A DNA stretch of 64,000 bases from Echiichthys vipera (GCA_963691815.1 OY829656.1:2935410-2999409), one strand, 5' to 3'. Positions 33,447-43,674 are shown, numbered from the stretch's first letter. Made by a program: numbers and translations. The notes: a model not told the origin generated them from the sequence alone.

Positions 33447-33985
33447 CGGTTAAAGGTTGAATATGGAGCCTGAGCAGAAAACTGCCATCTAGTGTCTCAA
33501 GATCGTAGTTGAAACAATAAAATATAAGTCCAGCAGTGGGGTTGCCAGGTTGGTCAGACCGGGCCGAGTAGCCCACAGGAGACCGGAGTCTGTTTGAGCT
33601 TGTTTGAACCCGTCCCCTCCAGAAAATCACAGCATAAAAATAAGGATTAGAGGAGTTTGACTGACAGTTAGCGTTAGCCGTTAGCTGTTCCAGCTAATCA
33701 AGGAGAAGCGTAGCCATGTGGGCGTGCGTTTGAATGGCGTTCCTCTCCTTTCTCTCAGTCCATGGAGTGAATGCTCGGCCTATAGTGACTCTGGTTGTTG
33801 CCCGTCTCCGCTCACTCAGCTGCTGGGACAAAGAACGCCCCCTTCACTGAGGCTCCCAAGCAGCTGCAGGATTGGCTAACTCCATTTCACCCAGTGCCAG
33901 CTTACAGTAGCTGCACCCAACAACAGACAACCCTGGCAACCAGCAATGCCCAACGCTACATTTTTTTTTTCTAAACGTTACCGTT
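33447..33985 (-). mobile_element. TIR element C, copy 2 (reverse)
   Basis: The left end ggttaaaggttgaatatgg matches the TIR of the copy at 22455-22981. Inside, aaactgccatctagtgtctc, ggttgccaggttgg and acaacagacaaccctggcaa are reverse complements of blocks in that copy. The far end stops at a poly-T run near 33961-33971 without a clear TIR, so this copy is probably truncated. Confidence 0.65.
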
Positions 33986-34502
33986 GTGGTCCACTGCTGG
34001 TCGCCGTTTCAACGTGTTACATAGAAGGTCATATTTTGTAAGGTATCATATGAACCTGTTGATGAGAACACGTTGTTTTAGAGGATGGTTGAACCGTGCT
34101 GGTTGTGCACCTGACCCCATTTCCCCAATGTCTTCCTCGCCATCATGGCAGAAATGACAACATGCTCAGAAGACAGCTGTCATCATGTGATGCGTCACCG
34201 TCATCGTTTTAATGGTCGTCGTGTCCTCGAGAAAGACAGTTCGTCACATAACATCAATACTTCTGACAAGACCAGGTGAGCACGTCGTTCTCTTCATACT
34301 TCATCTCAATTGTTCATGAAAAATCTCTCTCTCTCTGTTATGGAGGTCACACACTGTGCACGTCGAATGGCCCCGACCTCATCAAACTGCTTTTCACTTT
34401 GCTCCCGAGAGTCGACCACAAGCGGTTGCTTGTCAGGCAAACGTGAACAGGTTGGTTTAAGTGTGTTTAGGTGTGTTTTCTAGGGTGAACTCTGGTCTCG
34501 TA
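33986..34502. other. no feature recognised
   Basis: Unique-looking DNA. Nothing supported. Confidence 0.4.
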
Positions 34503-35104
34503 GGGCGCACTCACACTGTCCTTCTGTCCCGGGCCAAAACCGTTTTTTCAGCTAAAGCCTAGTGCGTTTGACCAGTGTGAGTGCAACCGCTCCGTGCATA
34601 ACTGCGGCCAGCTGGCCGTCCACGGCCTGCCTGAGAGAGGTGGGCTTTTGTAGAGTGCGTTTGCACATGTACGAGCACGAGCGCGCGCACATGTACAAGG
34701 ACGATGCCTACGGCGGTTCTGACTTCATTTATGTGCGCCTGTTCGGACATAGAAGTCAGAAGGAGGGACCATACGACATTTAACAACAACAACAATGGCG
34801 GTGAAAGGTTCACGTTGGTGTGATGCGGAGGTGGAGTGTTTACTGCAGATTTGGTCGATGAAAAGATTCAAAAACAGTCGACAAGACGCACAAAAACTCC
34901 GAGGTCTATGGAAAGATTTGGAAACAAAGCGACGCGTGGCGATGACGTCAATCAATGTGTGTCACGTGTTACGGCGTGATGACGTATAGGCAGCAAGAAG
35001 CATTTGCGTGAGGCCCAGGTAGTGTGAGCACAAATGGGCCTGGAGGGGGGGACAAGTACCCAAAAGCATAGGGAGCGGTGCGGTAGGACAGTGTGAGTGC
35101 GCCC
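34503..35104 (+). mobile_element. DNA transposon with perfect 20-bp TIRs (Harbinger-like candidate)
   Basis: The left end gggcgcactcacactgtcct (34503-34522) is exactly inverted at 35085-35104. The flanking trinucleotides are gta and tta, compatible with a 3-bp TWA-type target duplication that has one change. The 602-bp element encloses a short frame with a Myb/SANT-like start. PIF/Harbinger elements encode a transposase and a Myb/SANT-like protein, so a Harbinger derivative lacking the transposase is the best reading. The short duplication leaves other superfamilies open. Confidence 0.75.
34795..34989 (+). pseudogene. Myb/SANT-like protein remnant inside TIR element
   Basis: A 64-codon frame begins in good context (acaATGg) with GSRWCDAEVECLLQIWS, which matches the first helix of Myb/SANT-like DNA-binding domains (W..EV..LL.IW). 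The middle of the domain then appears deleted, giving KRFKNSRQDAQKLRGLWKDL and a stop. In intact Harbinger elements such a protein helps the transposase bind the ends. This one is too short to hold a whole domain. Confidence 0.5.
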
Positions 35105-35645
35105 TTACTGCCATCTTTAGTTGTTCTCTTCTTCCAAGAGTGTCCCCCACACCTCTGACCTTTCCTTTCTTTTATTTTTAAGTAAAAAAATGCATCCTAG
35201 CCTTTTTTCCACATCGATGGTCACGAGTCAACACCCACAGGAGGGAAACAATAGGACCTGAGGGATGATTTTGCCATAAGAGCGCTGCCTCTCCAGGTTT
35301 GTCCTTGAGAATTTCGTTTTTATTGATTTTGAAAAAGAAAAAGACTGAAGTCATTATTTCCTTCTGGAACCATCCTGCTCTTCATCACAGTTCATGTCAG
35401 ACGCCAGCAGCCCCGGGCCGGGCTTTGAAACTTTAGATTTGGGAAAGGAAATAGAAAAGTGCCATCATAACTCTGAGGATGTCATCTTCAATAAAGCATG
35501 AGAACACTCCAGCTCAGGCACCTTCAATCCGGTCCTGCTCAGCAGTTGCAGCTTTCCAGGTGGGTCAACGGGCTTTTTGGGCCGACACAACGGGCTTTTT
35601 TTGATTGGCCCGTTATTTTTGTTCTTAAATTAGCTTTGTTAAAGT
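35105..35645. other. no feature recognised
   Basis: Short duplicated words (cgggctttttgggccgacacaa, near 35570-35610). Otherwise nothing. Confidence 0.4.
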
Positions 35646-35988
35646 AGAAGAAGAAGAAGAAGAATTCCTTTATTCATCCCGCAATGGGGAAATTCAATTT
35701 CATGTTACACACACAGGCCCGAACTACACACACATGCACAGACAGGACCTTTATACATGCAATTAATGGAGAGATGTCAGAGCGAGGGGGCTGCCAGTGA
35801 CCGGCGCCCCGAGCAGTTGGGGGTTTGGTGCCTTTCTCAACATCACCTCGGCAGTGCCCAGGAGATGAACTGGCACCTCTCCAGCCACCAGTCCACGCTC
35901 CATTCATGGTCCACACAGGAACCAGCGACCCTCCAGTTCCCAGCCAAGTCACCTATGGACTGAGCTACTGCCCCCCCCCCCCCATAGG
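35646..35988 (-). mobile_element. SINE-B copy 3, full length, reverse
   Basis: Tail (gaagaa)n on the left, then the body, with the tRNA-like head (ggactgagctactgcc on the + strand) on the right ending in a run of about 14 Cs. A functional Pol III origin is implied for the source element only. Confidence 0.88.
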
Positions 35989-36141
35989 TGATGGCATTAT
36001 TTAACCTCAAAAGCGATGGGTGCGATCTGCCATAAGACATAAAGAAGAGGAAGCAACTATGCACAGTTGAATCAGGAACCGTGACGTATGAAGAAGCACA
36101 CATTGTTGTAAAAATACTTTTGCACTTTCATAACATCATAT

Positions 36142-36192
36142 GTAATGAAGATGAAGATGAAGATGAGATGGAGATGAGATGGAGATGAGATG
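36142..36192. repeat. GATGAA/GATGAGATGGA simple repeat
   Basis: Short tandem array of gatgaa and gagatgagatg units. A similar gatgagatga word ends the LINE R fragments, so it may be an expanded LINE tail. Confidence 0.7.
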
Positions 36193-36241
36193 ACCCACAT
36201 TGACCACTTTTTTGTGTCCCAGTCTGCAAAAAATGATTTAT

Positions 36242-36427
36242 CTCTCATCTCATCTCATCTCATCTTCAGCCTCTTATCCGGGGTCGGGTCTCGGGGGCAG
36301 CAGCTTTAGCAGGGGACCCCAAACTTCCCTTTCCTGGGCCACATTAACCAGCTCTAACTGGGGATCCTGAGGTGTTCCCAGGCCAGTGTGGAGATATAAT
36401 CTCTCCACCTGGTCCTGGGTCTTCCCT
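36242..36427 (-). mobile_element. LINE R 3' fragment, copy 2
   Basis: Reverse-oriented match to the end of the 38.4-kb LINE fragment, from the (atctc)n tail to cctggtcctgggtcttccc. It is truncated earlier than the other copies. Confidence 0.8.
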
Positions 36428-36864
36428 TATTCAGCAAAAAATCTCTTCATTTTGACGCTGACATTGGTGACCAGACACCTCCTACCTCCACCCTCTTGAG
36501 TGTTTCATCTTTAATATTTTATTGTTATTTTAATGGCCGACAGATGTGGTTACATAACCGAGATGATGCTCTACTTTACTCTTGTGTCGAAGTCTGCCGT
36601 AGTGTGATGCACACGTTGGATTACCATCTCAGAGCCTCTGGTTCTAATTTTAGGGGCTGCAAAAAATAACAAATCTGAATGAGGTTGTTTCTCTCTGATA
36701 TTCAAATGTTTCTCTGTTGGTGTGATTGTGCAACAGTGAGAATAACATTTTTTCAGAGAGCTTCGTGATGCTGTTTCGGATCGAAGCGGGTCTTTCCAAG
36801 TGTTTGAGGACAGTTAAGAAAAGCAGTGGGATTTAGAAGAAGTGGAAATAATCCTGACTGACCT
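36428..36864. other. no feature recognised
   Basis: Nothing supported between the two reverse LINE R fragments. Confidence 0.4.
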
Positions 36865-37104
36865 TCATCTCATCTCATTTTCAGCCTCTTATCCGGGGTC
36901 GGGTCGCGGGGGCAGCAGCTTTAGCAGGGGACCCCAAACTTCCCTTTCCCGGGCCTCATTAACCAGCTCTAACTGGGGGATCCTGAGGCGTTACCAGACC
37001 AGTGTGGAGATCTAATCTCTCCACCTGGTCCTGGGTCTCCCCCGAGGCCTCCTCCCAGCTGGACGTGCCTGGAACACCTCCCTAGGGAGGCGCCCAGGGA
37101 GCAT
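36865..37104 (-). mobile_element. LINE R 3' fragment, copy 3
   Basis: Reverse-oriented copy from the (atctc)n tail to cctagggaggcgcccaggg, the same 5' truncation point as the 23.2-kb copy to within a few bases. Confidence 0.82.
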
Positions 37105-38352
37105 CCTTTTATTGTATCGTGCAATACAAACCTGTTAGAAACAACATACTGATCATTTTTCTTTTCAGAGCCTCGTCAGCAGCTGTTCGTCTTTATTCAG
37201 GTGGCTCGATGGTGACACTTTAAACTGAAGGTCCAGAGGCCACTAAAATCGTTAAGAAGTTTTGCTCCTGTGGGACAGTTGTCTTTTTCAACTTTTGTAA
37301 AACACTGCCAAGTTACCTCAAATAGTTCCCACTAAGTTCTAGTCCACAGGAACACAGGTATTTTTTAAACTGAAGGGTTTGACCCCCTTGTGATAAAAAA
37401 CATCTCCGTCCACATGAAACCGCAAGATCTGCTTCCGTCAGCTGGTCACGTCTAGAGCGCTCCACACGTCTCCATGGACACAACGGACTGTTTACTGTCG
37501 CACAGTGTGACGTCAAACAATGTCGACAAGAAATTAAGGTTTCCTCGGTTTTCCTGTTCACACATGACGGCTGAAACTGGACTTTTCCAAAAAGTTCACC
37601 CTGGACTCTGGAGCAACAGCTCTGGTTACGTGTGGATGAAAGGACGTATGGACGGTCTCTCAGCCCCCTCCTTGGGCTCCATTAAATAAAGATGTCCCTA
37701 CTGTTTGTTTTTTAGTGCCTCAACATGAAGCTTCTACTAAAGGTAAAGTTGTTGGCTCTATCTTCCAGAGAGATGCAGCTTACGTCCTTAAAAAAGACGT
37801 AATTATTATTACTATGACTATTATTTATTATTGTTTCTAGTCTTTCTAGTCTCTCTCGCATCCTCCCTCCTCTCTTCCCTCCTCTCCTCCCTCCATCTCT
37901 TGCATCTTCCCTCTTGGCTCTTTATGTAATCCAGTATTTTTAGGCTGAGCTTTACCACAACATTCTCCATGAATTCATTTTGGACCAAAATAGCAGAAGA
38001 ATCACCCGGAACGACCCCGAGATCTTGATTATGTAACCAAATCAGATTTTTTTCAGATCCATTCGGAACATTAACAGGAAACACTTTTACACTTCTCATC
38101 GGGCAGGGACCGGTGCTCAGTGTGCTAAGGTCCCGTCGTCTCACCCGTGCTGTCTATACAAATATTAAATATGAATTAAACAACAGTCCACTGAGGGGTC
38201 GCTGGGATGATTTGACTCATCGACCTCCAGGGGGAAGACCTACTGTAATGGAAATATATATATATATATACTCATGTCATGGAAAGCTAATGTTAAGATC
38301 ATTTATAACTATTTATGCATATTTTTTTGTGTTGATTGCTTACTCCAGGTAG
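37105..38352. other. no gene recognised
   Basis: Includes a cctcc-rich stretch near 37865-37900 and a (TA)n tract at 38255-38270. No coding sequence supported. Confidence 0.4.
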
Positions 38353-38995
38353 GGAATGAGTCCTGACCCCAAGTGAGGGAGTTCAAGTACCTCGGGATCT
38401 TGTTCACGAGTGAGGGGACGATGGAGCGTGAGTTTGGCCGGAGAATCGGAGCAGTGGAGGCGGAGCAGCAGTCGCTCTACCGCAACGTTGTGACCAAAAG
38501 AGAGCTGAGGAAGGCAAAGCTCTGGATCTACCGGTCAGTCCTGGTTCCTACCCTCACCTGTGGTCATGAAAGCTGGGTCAGGACCCAAAGAACCAGGTCG
38601 CGGGTACAAGTGGCCGAAATGTATTTCCTCAGGAGGGGGGCTGGAGTCTCCCTAAGAGAGAGGGGGAGAAGTTCAGCATCCATGAGGAACTCGGAGTAGA
38701 GCCGCTGCTCCTTTGCGTTGAAAGGAGCCAGTTGAGGTGGTTCAGGATCATCTGGTAAGGATGAACCCTGGGCGCCTCCCTAGGGAGGTGTTCCAGGCAC
38801 GTCCAGCTGGGAGGAGGCCTCGGGGAAGACCCAGGACCAGGTGGAGAGATTAGATCTCCACACTGGCCTGGGAACGCCTCAGGATCCCCCAGTTAGAGCT
38901 GGTTAATGTGGCCCGGGAAAGGGAAGTTTGGGGTCCCCTGCTAAAGCTGCTGCCCCCGAGACCCGACCCCGGATAAGCGGATGAAGATGAGATGA
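38353..38995 (+). pseudogene. LINE R reverse-transcriptase C-terminal fragment with 3' end
   Basis: The frame from about 38379 reads EFKYLGILFTSEGTMEREFG, RRIGAVEAEQQSLYRNVVTK, KLWIYRSVLVPTLTCGHESW and QVAEMYFLRRGAGVSLRERG. This is the region after the reverse-transcriptase core in fish non-LTR elements. After a stop at 38697-38699, recognisable coding remnants (degraded LRW, GRPRTRW) continue to the gatgagatga tail. It is the longest LINE R copy in the window, dead through frameshifts and 5' truncation. A Rex1/CR1-like identity is probable. Confidence 0.8.
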
Positions 38996-39644
38996 CATGA
39001 GACTTTAGGTACCTTTCCACCTGACCAGGATTCGTAATGTGAAACCACTGACCTGCTCACACGAGCTCAGTTGACCTTTTAAACCGTTACAGTTCCTATA
39101 AATATTATTATCTGTGTCTGGGAAAATCACATGAGATGTCTGGTAACGTATGAAATAAATCCTTTTTTTACTGCGTCTTGGTCGGTCAGTTTACACACTG
39201 TTCTGAGTGTGACTCTAAAAACCCTTTATAAAAGAATCCTTAGATACAAATCACTGTCTACACTTTGTTTCTTCTCACCAGTTAAACTTCTAACACACCT
39301 GCTAATGTCTAAAGGTCATTCAGCGGAGGGCAGAACGTCCCCGCTGTAACGTAACATCAGCAGTAAAGCCTCAGACTCCAGAATCACCTCGTAATGTGTT
39401 CGAGACCATCTTCAGTTTACAGGAAATCAAAGAATGTAATGATGTGAAACCTTTGCTGTCAACCTTTCAGGACACAAGTGTAGTTATTAAAATTGTTCAA
39501 AAATTCAAAGGCACACGCAAGAGAAAACGTTTTGTTTTCGTTTTTCTTTTATTTATCTCTAAATAGCAGTGGGGGAACCGGAGCACCCGGAGTAAACCCT
39601 TCTGCTGTTACCAACCAGCTGGACTTGATGCATGTGTTTGCAGT
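38996..39644. other. no gene recognised
   Basis: Nothing supported. Confidence 0.4.
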
Positions 39645-39785
39645 AATCCGGATCACCCGGACTACAGACAAACTTTCACCATGTCTGAGATGGAGCGTAG
39701 CACGAATCCGGATCACCCGGACCAAAGACAAACCTGCTCACCATCACGCATGAGATGGAGCGTAGCAGGAAACTGGATCACCCGG
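39645..39785. repeat. minisatellite, about 60-base unit
   Basis: Three imperfect units start at atccggatcacccgg (39645, 39705) and actggatcacccgg (39772), separated by cagacaaac and gagatggagcgtagca blocks. The array ends about 20 bases before the stop codon of the minus-strand coiled-coil gene. Confidence 0.75.
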
Positions 39786-39807
39786 TTGGATGGACGGACG
39801 GGGAAGT

Positions 39808-41685
39808 TCAGGGGAAGGGGGGTGCTGTGGGGACGAGTGAGGGGAGGATGGAAAGGGTCCCACTCCCTACTTCTGCTCCGCTTCTCTGTCTCTCTGAGTC
39901 CTCCTCCTCTCTCTGTTCATGTCCCTCCCTCTGTCTCTTCGCTCTCTTCTCCTCCTCTTTCTTCTCCTTCTTCAGCCTCTTTTCTGCGTCTTTCCTGGAT
40001 TTCTCTTCCTCCTTTCTCATCTTCGCCTTCTCTTTGTCGCTTTTCTTGGCGAGCTCCTGGAGACGGAGGTTTTCCTCCTGGAGATCATAATTCTGCTGAG
40101 TCAGGAGCTGGATCCTTTCGTCCTTTTCACTCACTTCTCTGCTCCACTCTTCCTTCATCTCAATGTCGTATCTCTGCAGCTCTATGTCCAACAGGTTTTC
40201 CCTTGCAGCCACCTCGATCCTGAGCCGATCTCCAAGAGCAGCGACTTTTGTTTTCAGCGCTTCCTCGCCCCGGAGAAGCTCATTTTCTTTGACTTGAAGC
40301 TGGAGGTCTTTCTTCAAATACTCAATCTCTCTATCCAGATAGGTTTTCTCTAGATCCTGCTTATCGGCCCTTATGTTGGCGATCGTTTCATCCTTTTGCA
40401 GATCCACCTCCTGGAGGCTGAGATTCTGTTCCCAGAGCTCGGCGTTTTCCTGAGTCAGGAGTTGGATCCTTTGGTCCATTTCACTCTTTTCCTTGTGCCT
40501 CTCCTCCTCCATCTTCCTGCTCTGTCTCAGCAGCTCCTGCACTTTCCCCAAGCTCTCCTCTTCTGCAGAAAGATCCTTATTTTGATCTTTGAGGTTAGCC
40601 AGTTGAATTTTCCACTCGGCCTCATCTTCCATGATCTTCCTTTCAAGAGCCAGCTTTTCAGCGGCTTCTCTGGTGATCACGTCATCTCTGTCCTTCAGAG
40701 CCTCACGCGTCTTAATCTCCAAGTCGTTTTGCACAGTCTGGATCTTTGTGTTCACCTCCTGGAGGCTGAGCTTCTGTTCCTGGAGGTCAGCGTTTTGCTG
40801 AGTCAGGAGTTGGATCCTTTGGTCCATTTCACTCTTTTCCTTGTGCCTCTCCTCCTCCGTCTTCCTGCTCTGTCTCAGCAGCTCCTGCACTCCCTCCAAG
40901 CTCTCCTCCTTTGCAGAAAGCTCCTCCTTATGTTGATCTTCGAGGGCAGCAAGTTTAATTTTCCACTCTGCCTCATTGTCCACGATCTTCCTTTCAAGAG
41001 CCAGCTTTTCATCAGCTTCTCTGGTGATCACGTCATCTCTGTCCTTCAGAGCCTCACGTGTCTTTATCTCCAAGTCGTTTTGCACAGTCTGGAGCTTTGT
41101 GTTCACCTCCTGGAGGCTGAAGTTTTGTTCCTGGAGGTCAGCGTTTTGCTGAGTCAAGAGTTGGATCTTTTCATCCATTTGGCTCTTTTCTTTGTGCCAC
41201 TCCTCTTTCGCAGCCAGCTCACTCTTCATCTGTTCTTCCAGATTTATGATCTGGACTTCCAGAGCCAGTTTAGCAGCGTCCTCCCTGGTATCCCTTTGCC
41301 TCTTGTCGTCGTCCTGCTGCAGAGGTTTGAGGTTTTCATCCCCTGCGTTCTTGTTGGCCATTGAACATCTAATCTCACTCACATCTTTCTCCCAGGTCTC
41401 TGTGATCTTCTTGCTCTCTTCTCTCCAGAAAGCACGGACACGGTTGAACTCGGCATGCCGGTGACGTTTCAGAGACGTTTCTTTCTTCACACTCTCCCTA
41501 AGAGCGTACACCTCTTGGTTCTTCTCCCTCTCCTGGGTCTTCTGGCCCTTCTGTATAGATTTCCTCAATGTCCTCTCCGACTGTAGAGCAGTCAAGATTT
41601 TTCTTTTCTCCTCCTGCAGGCCAGCGTTTTCTGAGACCAGCTCACTGATCCGCTTTTCAGCTTCCAGTAGAGCTTGAGTCGCCAT
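39808..41685 (-). CDS. repetitive coiled-coil protein, 625 residues, unrecognised
   Basis: A long uninterrupted minus-strand frame. I start it at ATG 41685, in the strong Kozak context accATGg and just after an acceptor-like tttgttcag. The frame is open further up to an ATG at 41844, which would add 53 non-coiled residues. Nearly the whole protein is heptad-rich in E, K, Q and L. From about residue 161, two near-identical units of about 117 residues follow each other, each opening E-E-W/R-H-K-E-K-S and containing IQLLTQQNADLQEQ and REALKDRDDVITREA, then a third partial unit (from about 394) and a degenerate fourth (about 512-545). The tail is a Lys/Glu/Arg-rich helix, ending proline-rich in SLVPTAPPFP. 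No enzymatic or membrane segment was seen. It resembles golgin- or trichohyalin-like rods only in composition. It could be a single-exon gene, or the large exon of a longer gene with a donor near the 3' end. Confidence 0.7.
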   Translation of the reverse strand: MATQALLEAEKRISELVSENAGLQEEKRKILTALQSERTLRKSIQKGQKTQEREKNQEVYALRESVKKETSLKRHRHAEFNRVRAFWREESKKITETWEKDVSEIRCSMANKNAGDENLKPLQQDDDKRQRDTREDAAKLALEVQIINLEEQMKSELAAKEEWHKEKSQMDEKIQLLTQQNADLQEQNFSLQEVNTKLQTVQNDLEIKTREALKDRDDVITREADEKLALERKIVDNEAEWKIKLAALEDQHKEELSAKEESLEGVQELLRQSRKTEEERHKEKSEMDQRIQLLTQQNADLQEQKLSLQEVNTKIQTVQNDLEIKTREALKDRDDVITREAAEKLALERKIMEDEAEWKIQLANLKDQNKDLSAEEESLGKVQELLRQSRKMEEERHKEKSEMDQRIQLLTQENAELWEQNLSLQEVDLQKDETIANIRADKQDLEKTYLDREIEYLKKDLQLQVKENELLRGEEALKTKVAALGDRLRIEVAARENLLDIELQRYDIEMKEEWSREVSEKDERIQLLTQQNYDLQEENLRLQELAKKSDKEKAKMRKEEEKSRKDAEKRLKKEKKEEEKRAKRQREGHEQREEEDSERQRSGAEVGSGTLSILPSLVPTAPPFP

Positions 41686-41851
41686 GGTACCTGAACAAAG
41701 ATATTTGTTTGGGTACTGGAGTATTTCACAGAAGTAGCGCTGTACCGTAGCTCTGATCCATGAAAGAGGTGCGTCTTGAATGGAGGTCAGGTGAGAAATG
41801 AAGTCAACTGTTCTGTTTTTCAGGTTCCAGAAGAATGGAATCAAAGAGCAG

Positions 41852-41895
41852 TGATGTCATGGGGCATCTGTGATGTCACACACTGGTCACATGAC
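41852..41895 (-). promoter_or_regulatory. paired TGATGTCA (CRE/ATF-like) sites and CACATG E-box
   Basis: Two TGATGTCA octamers at 41852-41859 and 41871-41878 lie 167-193 bases upstream of the coiled-coil start, followed by gtcacatgac at about 41886-41895. Such CRE-like sites are bound by CREB/ATF-family factors in many vertebrate promoters. The assignment as promoter is inference from position. If the longer N-terminus is real, these sites lie just upstream of that start. Confidence 0.35.
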
Positions 41896-42683
41896 TGCTC
41901 CCTGCAGAATGTTTTCCACCTTTTATAATATTTTTCAAGCTTTGAAATACTCAAAGCAAAGCAAGTCTGCAATCGTCAGACAGAGCAGATATAGTATATG
42001 TGTATATACAGTATATATAATATTAAATTCATCATTTGTCTCTCATGTCACTTTCACACCATTTTGATTGTCTTCAGACATTTGTGTGTGTCCTCTGTAC
42101 TGATGTGCCGTATCACCGCTGTGTGTATTATTCATTTGTGATATTTGCCCGTGGCTCCTGCGAGCTCCCGCGTGCCACGCAGTGTTCTTTTAATTATGTG
42201 TGAAAGGAAATGTTCCATCCCCTGCCCTTTGCGTTTCTTCAGTATCCAGACACAGTTTGATGGGATGCTGAGCTGCGGTGCATTGTAAATAATAGATGCT
42301 CCTAAAAGGACAGCCTGGAGGCAGCTTTCGTTAATGCTCCACGTCCGCGGCAACCTGTTTGTTCCACGTCTCTGGGGTTTTTGGGAAAGTGAATCCTATA
42401 GATTATAGTTGACACAGATGGCTTAAGTTTGAAGTTGGAGCAGTGAAAGTATTCTGTATGAGGTCCAAAGAGCAGATGCATTGACCCTACACTCCCATAT
42501 GACGACAGATGTTCTTCTGCAAGTTATGTTTTTAATCGCATATTATTTTTTTAATAAAGGCTAAAACCTTAAACAAGCCTCAGCTAACATTTTGTTACCG
42601 CAGCTTCGAGAAACAAGTGTCCAATTTGTGTTTTTGTCACACAAGCCACATTGTGATGGGAGAAAGTAATGTTCCTATTATTG
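41896..42683. other. no gene recognised
   Basis: AT-rich DNA with no supported features. Possible upstream non-coding exon or promoter of the minus-strand gene. Confidence 0.4.
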
Positions 42684-43674
42684 TTAAGGTGATCTGGACC
42701 CAAGTGCATGACTCGACTCAAAGTGCAACAAACAATCTTTAATGTTCAAAAGGGTGCAAGCATAGGTGCGAGTTGGAGGGGCAGTGCAAGGTCCCAGGAT
42801 CCTGATGTGGTAGGTGGAGTCACCAGGAGTGTGTGGATGCAGGTGGCGTGATGTGAGGTCCGCTGTAGGGGAATGGGGATGCAGTGAAAGAGCTCCGGGG
42901 AGCTGGCAGCAGGCAGGTCCACAAGCAGGTCCCAGGCAGGCAGGTCCCAGGCAGGCAGGTCCACAGGCAGGTCCACAGGCAGGTCCTCAGGCAGGTCCCA
43001 GGCAGGTCCACAGGCAGGTCCACAGGCAGGTCCCAGGCAGGCAGGTCCACAGGCAGGCAGGTCCCAGGCAGGCAGGTCCACAGGCAGGCAGGTCCACAGG
43101 CAGCCAGGTCCACAGGCCGGGCAGGTCCACAGGCAGGTCCACAGGCAGGCAGGTCCCAGGCAGGCAGGTCCACAGGCAGGCAGGTCCACAGGCAGCCAGG
43201 TCCACAGGCCGGGCAGGTCCACAGGCAGGTCCACAGGCAGGCAGGTCCACAGGCAGGTCCACAGGCCGGGCAGGTCCACAGGCAGGTCCACAGGCAGGTC
43301 CACAGGCAGGCAGGTCCACAGGCAGGCAGGGAGGAAGCAACGCTAAGGACTGCGCAGCAAACACAGTAATCTGAAGCAGGTAGCAAAAACACAAGGATTA
43401 GCTTCACAAGCTAAGCACAGAGCACAGAAGCCACGATCCAATCCATGGCGTAGACTGACGAAACGATCTGGCGATGAGCAGGAGAGAAACCAGTGGCTTT
43501 ATGGGAGGCTTGATTGTAGAGTGAGTTCACCTGCTTCACCTGTGGAGCAGGAGCCACGCCCACATGCACACACACACAGACAGGGGGAGAGACACAGGAG
43601 GGATAATACAGACAGGGACACAACAACACACACAAGGAAAAGTCAGGGCTGCCGTGGTGGAATCGTGACAATTA
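42684..43674 (+). mobile_element. candidate element M (copy 2) carrying a minisatellite
   Basis: The left end attgttaaggtgatctggac and the right end, inverted as attgtcacgattccacc, share the short inverted word attgt.a.g. Between them lie ggacccaagtgcatgactcg, caatctttaatgttcaaaag and the long minisatellite, and the element ends with agtcagggctgccgtggtgg. Similar ggaccca..tgca..ac openings occur at 31.5 and 44.7 kb. The classification as one mobile family is inference. Confidence 0.5.
42910..43332. repeat. CAGGCAGGTCC minisatellite
   Basis: More than 400 bases of imperfect tandem units built from caggcaggtcc and cacaggcaggtc, with accaggtccac and gccgggcaggtcc variants and visible higher-order copies of about 100 bases (around 43080 and 43180). 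All frames stay open on both strands, giving Gly/Gln/Ala- and Cys/Trp/Leu-rich artefact ORFs. No gene is implied. Confidence 0.92.

Noticed and set aside
40396..41364. 322-codon plus-strand frame opposite the coiled-coil gene
   Set aside because: The leucine/histidine-rich repeated peptide is the antisense shadow of the E/K/Q/L coiled-coil repeats.
42746..43407. Frames of 135-195 codons on both strands rich in Gly/Gln/Ala or Cys/Trp/Leu
   Set aside because: They are translations of the caggcaggtcc minisatellite, open in all frames because the unit contains no stop.
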